The translations under genes were made by a program, and so were the position numbers. A stretch of 64,000 nt of DNA from Myxococcales bacterium (GTDB lineage: Bacteria; Myxococcota; Polyangia; Polyangiales; Polyangiaceae). Location: the NCBI GenBank assembly GCA_003151595.1, contig PLXW01000102.1:43272-107271 (forward strand), given 5' to 3'. Numbering within the stretch: position 1 is the stretch's first letter; the number at the start of each line of letters is the position of its first letter. Below, one piece after another: positions 60,625 through 64,000 of this stretch. The notes below the pieces were generated by a model. The model worked only from the letters and a program-made list of their open reading frames with translations, did not search any database and was not told the DNA's origin.

Positions 60625-61871
60625 TGCGCGCCGCGAACGCGCCGCGCGTCGCACTTGTGCTGGCGTCGGCTTTGGCTTTCGCAGGCTGTGGCTCCCCCGC
60701 GATCGAAGTCACCACGTTCGCCGAAGACGCGGCGGCTGTCGCAACCTTCGACGCTGCACCGGGCTCTCCGCCCGACGCGACCCCCTCACCCGACGCGGCC
60801 CCTCTTCCGCCCGACGCCGGACCCGATGCGCAGCTCGTCGATGCGGCGCCGGCGGAGATCGACGCGACGGCCGACGCAGGGCCACCCGACTCGGACGGGG
60901 ACGGCGTCTCCGATCCGAGCGATTGCGCGCCGAACGATCCGGCGCGCTGGCAGCTCCTCCCGTACTCGTTCGTGGACGGCGACGGCGACACGTACACGAT
61001 CGTCCAGTCAGGCACCGTCTGCGCGGGCGCCACGCTCCCTGCCGGCTACGCGAGCTTCGGGAACGGCAACGACTGCGACGACACCAACCCCAGCGCCTTC
61101 ACCCTCGCCTCGGTGTTCGCCGACGCCGACGGCGACGGCGTCGGCGCGGGCACGCCGTCGACGATGTGCATCGGAGCGAACGCGCCCACCGGCGACGCCC
61201 TCACCGGTACGGACTGCGCGCCGAGCGATTCCACGGCGTGGCAAGAGCTCCCCTTCACGTACCGCGACGCCGACGGCGACGGCTACACCGTGGGGCTCAG
61301 CGGCCAGGTTTGCGCGGGTCTCACACTCCCGGTCGGATACTCCTCACAATCGAACGGCGACGACTGCGATGATACCAACCCCGCGATCTACGACGCGCTC
61401 ACAGTCTATGCCGACACGGACGGCGACGGCGTCGGCGCAGGGAGCGGAACGCTGGTCTGCACCAACGGGAGCACTCCTGCTGGCGACACGCTGACGGACT
61501 CCGACTGCGCCTCGACCGATCCCACCAAGTGGCAAACGCTGACCTACGGCTTCGTCGACCGCGACGGCGACGGCATCACCGCGCCCGAGACGGGCACGCT
61601 CTGCGCGGGCGCCGCGCTCCTTCCCCCGTACTACGCGACCGCGCACGGGAACGACTGCGACGACTCGAGCCCCGCACTCACACAGTGGGAGATCGTCTAT
61701 CCGGACAAGGACGGCGACGGCGCCGGAGGACTGCCGCTGCAGATCCTCTGCGAAGGGCCCGTGTTCACGCTGCCCGCCGGTTACTCGCGCTACGGGGACG
61801 ACGAGGACGATACCAAGGCGAGCGTCGGACCGCTTCCGCCCGAGGACATCCTCGATCTCGTGCTCGACTGA
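60624..61871 (+). CDS. Lipoprotein with MopE-type metal-binding repeats
   Basis: 415 residues. Signal peptide with lipobox LAFAG-Cys near residue 22, a Pro/Asp/Ala linker, then a repeated domain. At least four repeats of about 65-70 residues combine a DxDGDG calcium-type loop (VDGDGDTY, DADGDGVGAG, DTDGDGVGAG) with GNDCDDTNP or SNGDDCDDTNP. The DCDDTNP phrase is the hallmark of the 'putative metal-binding motif' (MopE-like) family, named after a copper-binding Methylococcus protein. Ca2+ stabilisation and copper or other metal binding are known for relatives; the metal here is unproven. The start is fixed by overlap with the preceding gene. Confidence 0.85.
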   Translation: MRAANAPRVALVLASALAFAGCGSPAIEVTTFAEDAAAVATFDAAPGSPPDATPSPDAAPLPPDAGPDAQLVDAAPAEIDATADAGPPDSDGDGVSDPSDCAPNDPARWQLLPYSFVDGDGDTYTIVQSGTVCAGATLPAGYASFGNGNDCDDTNPSAFTLASVFADADGDGVGAGTPSTMCIGANAPTGDALTGTDCAPSDSTAWQELPFTYRDADGDGYTVGLSGQVCAGLTLPVGYSSQSNGDDCDDTNPAIYDALTVYADTDGDGVGAGSGTLVCTNGSTPAGDTLTDSDCASTDPTKWQTLTYGFVDRDGDGITAPETGTLCAGAALLPPYYATAHGNDCDDSSPALTQWEIVYPDKDGDGAGGLPLQILCEGPVFTLPAGYSRYGDDEDDTKASVGPLPPEDILDLVLD

Positions 61872-61905
61872 GCGGCGAGACGAGCCGAAGCGCGGCGCGC
61901 GAGAT

Positions 61906-62547
61906 CTACTTCCACATCATTCGCATCTTGAAGCTGAACAGCTCCTGGCCGGCTTGCTCCCCTTCGGCCTCGACCTCGCCGAGCGTGGTCGTGGCGTCCG
62001 TCGCGCCCGCGAGGCGAAGCGTGGCGTCGGCGAAGCCCGCGGCGGCCCACGCCGTCCATTGCAGCAACGCTTTCGGAGTTCCATGCCGGATGGCGACGAC
62101 CTCCTTTAGTCCCGTCACGCGCGTCTCCGTCTTTCCGAAATCCCAGTAGAGCGCCATGGCCCTCGGGCCCCAGATGGCGACGTTCTCGTTCGACACGACA
62201 CGCAGCAGCGCGCGGTACATGCCGCCGAGCGCGTTGGCGTGGAAGGCGCCGACGCGCCGGCGATGCTCTTCCAGGGAGAGCCCACAGAGGCGCGCCGCGA
62301 CGAGCTGCAGATAGACGTTGGGGAACGCGTCGTACCACTCGGCGGCCGAGAACCTCTGCGAGAGGAACGCGCGCGTCCCTTCATCGACGACTCCGCGCAG
62401 CACGGCGCCGGGCCCACCGGGAACCTTGGCCGCGAAGTATTCGAGGTCTCCCAGATAGCCCGTCCCCTTCTGGCGGAACGGGCTCGTGCCGGCCGGGAAG
62501 GGGATCTGCGGCGGAGGGATGAACTCGGAGTCGGTGACGAAGCGCAT
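61906..62547 (-). CDS. Uncharacterised protein, distant relative of the 49-51 kb paralogues
   Basis: 213 residues from ATG 62547. All-helical N-terminal half (LSQRFSAAEWYDAFPNVYLQL), then AARLCGLSLEEHRRRVGAFH, ALGGMYRALLRVV, a KTETRVTGLKEVVAIRHGTP stretch and a C-terminal SFKMRMMWK. The spacing Y....GL......G.......G, a basic-residue Lys-Glu/Gly-x-Pro stretch, and a terminal Trp mirror the tandem paralogues, but identity is low. Family assignment (DUF2378-like) is tentative. Confidence 0.6.
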   Translation of the reverse strand: MRFVTDSEFIPPPQIPFPAGTSPFRQKGTGYLGDLEYFAAKVPGGPGAVLRGVVDEGTRAFLSQRFSAAEWYDAFPNVYLQLVAARLCGLSLEEHRRRVGAFHANALGGMYRALLRVVSNENVAIWGPRAMALYWDFGKTETRVTGLKEVVAIRHGTPKALLQWTAWAAAGFADATLRLAGATDATTTLGEVEAEGEQAGQELFSFKMRMMWK

Positions 62548-62626
62548 CCAGCGCGCACTCTAGCGCAGGTCGTCGAGCGGGCCTCGATCTCCGCGCAGTC
62601 GAGCTCGGTCGTCGCCGTCATGAGCC

Positions 62627-62642
62627 TGGGCTGGTCCTTGCG
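62627..62642 (+). promoter_or_regulatory. Possible sigma54 promoter for lysozyme-like gene
   Basis: TGGGCTGGTCCTTGCG matches the sigma54 consensus at TGG, the G before the spacer, and TTGC with correct 10-base GG-GC spacing. It lies 41 bases before ATG 62684. A single short match; chance is possible in GC-rich DNA. Confidence 0.3.
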
Positions 62643-62683
62643 CGCTCGACCGTGCATGATCGTCGGAAGGAAGGCGTAGACGA

Positions 62684-63523
62684 ATGCGACGAGCGTCCCT
62701 CATCTCCGCCCTCATGGCCGCGGTCGTCTCCGCATCATGCGCGTTGCCCTTCGGAGCGGGCGAGAGCACCTCGACGTCGAGTGGCGCCGCGACCGCCTTC
62801 GCCAACGACGAGCCCGCCTACGACTTCTTCTTGAGCAAGGGGCTCACGAATTTTCAGGCCGCCGGCATCGTCGGAAATCTGGACCAGGAGTCCGGAGTCG
62901 ATCCGAGCGCGGTGCAAGCCGGTGGGCCTGGGCGCGGTATCGCACAATGGTCGGTCGGCGGACGGTGGGACACGGCGAGCGGCGACAACGTCGTGGCGTA
63001 CGCCGCGCAGCAGAGCGAGTCCTCGACCTCGCTGACCTTGCAGCTCGAGTTCATCTGGTACGAGCTCGACACGTTTCCCGACTACGGCCTTGCGGCGCTG
63101 CGCGCGACCACTGACGTCACGCAAGCAACGGTCGCCTTTCAAACCGACTTCGAAGGTTGCGGCGCGTGCGATCAGTCGAACCGCATCGCGTACGCCGAGG
63201 ACGTGCTGAGCGCCTATGGCTCGACGCCGATCCCGGCGGATGCGGGAGCTGACAGTGGGGCGCGCGATGCCGCGTCGGACGGAGACAGCGCGGACGGCGC
63301 ACCGGGCCAAGCGATCGACTCAGGGTCGCTCGGAGTGAGCGACGACGCGGGATCGACGGTTCACCCTGGCGACCCGCTGGCGACGGATCGAACCGATTCA
63401 TCCGATGGATGCAACGTGTCCCGCCGGCGTGAGAGACACGACGGGGGCTCCTGGATCTTCGCGGCTCCACTCCTTGCACTCGCCGTTCGGCGCCTTAGAG
63501 AGCGCGGATTGCGCGCTGACTGA
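62684..63523 (+). CDS. Phage-tail-lysozyme-like surface protein with MYXO-CTERM-type tail
   Basis: 279 residues from ATG 62684, preceded by GGAAGGAAGG at 62665-62674. Signal peptide (~1-20). Residues ~43-180 match the phage tail lysozyme domain: AYDFFLSKGLTNFQAAGIVG, LDQESGVDPSAVQ, then RGIAQWSVGGRWD, where the Glu in DQESG is the likely catalytic acid of a lysozyme-type fold. A Asp/Ala/Gly-rich linker follows. The C-terminus has a Cys (SDGCNVSRRR), one hydrophobic helix (WIFAAPLLALAV) and Arg-rich RRLRER. This is the MYXO-CTERM sorting-signal layout: anchored, then possibly cleaved and displayed. Likely target: peptidoglycan of prey or self. Confidence 0.82.
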   Translation: MRRASLISALMAAVVSASCALPFGAGESTSTSSGAATAFANDEPAYDFFLSKGLTNFQAAGIVGNLDQESGVDPSAVQAGGPGRGIAQWSVGGRWDTASGDNVVAYAAQQSESSTSLTLQLEFIWYELDTFPDYGLAALRATTDVTQATVAFQTDFEGCGACDQSNRIAYAEDVLSAYGSTPIPADAGADSGARDAASDGDSADGAPGQAIDSGSLGVSDDAGSTVHPGDPLATDRTDSSDGCNVSRRRERHDGGSWIFAAPLLALAVRRLRERGLRAD

Positions 63524-63538
63524 AAAGGTCGCGCGCGG

Positions 63539-63560
63539 CGAAGTGCACTTGTTCACTTCG
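63539..63560 (+). terminator. Hairpin after lysozyme-like gene
   Basis: CGAAGTG and CACTTCG are perfect 7-base arms around an 8-base loop, 16 bases past the stop; an AT-rich stretch with five T follows about 25 bases later. Terminator-like. Confidence 0.35.
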
Positions 63561-63693
63561 GGGCAGGTCTTTGTCATTGCGATCATTTTTCTGTGCGACC
63601 TGAGGCCCGCACCGGCGCACTACTTCTTCTGTGAACCACCGCTCCGCCTCTCGCAGAGGGCGTAGCGGCAGCAACAGAGACAGGAGACGTGCG

Positions 63694-64000
63694 ATGCGAA
63701 AGCTTGCTCTCGGCCTCGGTGTTCTCGCGCTGACGATCGGCGCGATGGGTTGCAGCGGCGCAAACGAAGCGCCGATCGGCGGCGCGTTCAACCCCTCGTC
63801 GTCCGGATCCGGAAGTGGGTCTTCGAGCGGATCGTCCTCGAGTGGTTCGTCGTCGAGCGGGTCGTCTTCGAGCGGCTCTTCTTCGAGCGGTTCCTCATCG
63901 AGCGGCTCGTCTTCGAGTGGCTCATCCTCGAGCGGAAGTAGCTCCGGAAACGCATCGTCCTCCAGCGGAGGCTCGTCGAGCGGGTCGTCTTCGAGTGGAT
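63694..64000 (+). CDS. Lipoprotein with Ser/Gly repeats (partial)
   Basis: Open to the window edge, 102 codons visible. AGGAGA at 63682-63687 lies 6 bases before ATG 63694. A signal peptide (LALGLGVLALTIGAMG then Cys near residue 20) makes it a lipoprotein. After a short stretch come repeated SSSSG units, about 60 residues long so far, encoded by near-identical 15-base DNA repeats. Such Ser/Gly spacers in secreted myxobacterial proteins separate the anchor from a domain that would lie beyond the window. Confidence 0.75.
   Translation, partial: MRKLALGLGVLALTIGAMGCSGANEAPIGGAFNPSSSGSGSGSSSGSSSSGSSSSGSSSSGSSSSGSSSSGSSSSGSSSSGSSSGNASSSSGGSSSGSSSSG
63810..64000 (+). repeat. 15-base repeats encoding SSSSG
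   Basis: At least seven near-identical 15-base units of the form TCGAGCGGCTCGTCT, with third-position variation, run to the window end. Coding, in frame with the Ser/Gly lipoprotein. Confidence 0.8.

Noticed and set aside
63810..64000. Regular 15-base repeats as a CRISPR array
   Set aside because: No unique spacers; they are in frame and encode SSSSG.
1..64000. tRNA, rRNA, transposases, prophage or attachment sites
   Set aside because: I looked for these on both strands and found no convincing candidate.

Overview
The window is high-GC, densely coded DNA with few and short intergenic gaps, and it looks like chromosome from a myxobacterium (Myxococcota, probably Polyangiales). The evidence is the gene content: several Ser/Thr protein kinases with unusual fused domains, large hybrid histidine kinases, an FHA-sigma54 activator, many lipoproteins with Asp/Ala/Gly-rich linkers, a fibro-slime protein, a MopE-type metal-binding lipoprotein and a protein with a MYXO-CTERM-like tail. 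I saw no rRNA, tRNA, CRISPR array, insertion sequence or prophage. All names come from reading motifs by eye; no database search was possible.

Layout. 1-8.4 kb is a signalling block: the end of an FAD oxidoreductase, a 1754-residue kinase/ATPase/GAF/class III cyclase, a protein with two cyclic-nucleotide-binding domains, and a kinase fused to a cyclic-nucleotide-binding domain. 8.4-10.5 kb carries a J-domain protein, an unlisted 20-codon ORF with a good ribosome binding site, and a short Hsp70. 10.5-18.4 kb has a fibro-slime lipoprotein, DNA polymerase II (polB), a lone receiver, a receiver-GGDEF protein followed by a decayed histidine kinase, a lipid kinase and a lipoprotein. 18.5-21.5 kb is a tightly overlapped ECF sigma factor / zinc anti-sigma / caspase-beta-barrel operon. 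21.6-28.6 kb has a large Cys-rich lipoprotein, an MFS transporter, a short-chain dehydrogenase, a MAPEG protein, a secreted protein and a slipin. 28.6-34.4 kb has two large sensor kinases (CheB-CheR-PAS-HK-REC and REC-PAS-HK-REC).

34.4-49.1 kb mixes a TerB-like protein, surface lipoproteins (methyltransferase-like, ferritin-like, DJ-1-like), two phospholipase C-type phosphoesterases, a PiT phosphate transporter with its DUF47 partner, a START-domain protein with a histone-H1-like tail, a GST, GreB, a spermidine-synthase-like protein, a DUF3556-like membrane protein and a fatty acid desaturase. 49.2-51.2 kb holds three tandem paralogues of an uncharacterised family, with a more distant relative at 61.9 kb. 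51.4-52.2 kb holds two damaged genes (a receiver and a GFA-family enzyme). 52.4-64 kb has a sedolisin-like protein without catalytic residues, a lipoprotein, a receptor-like kinase with an extracytoplasmic ligand-binding domain facing an FHA-sigma54 activator, a MopE-like operon, a phage-tail-lysozyme-like protein and the start of a Ser/Gly-repeat lipoprotein.

How it fits together. The left end could form a cyclic-nucleotide circuit (producer, two readers). The caspase operon could be an envelope-stress module. The kinase/FHA pair at 55-60 kb could link an external ligand to sigma54 transcription. These are inferences from domain content and gene order. Three genes, and perhaps a fourth, are interrupted by frameshifts or deletions. 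The histidine kinase has lost two internal segments and cannot be explained by single-base sequencing errors; the others could be.
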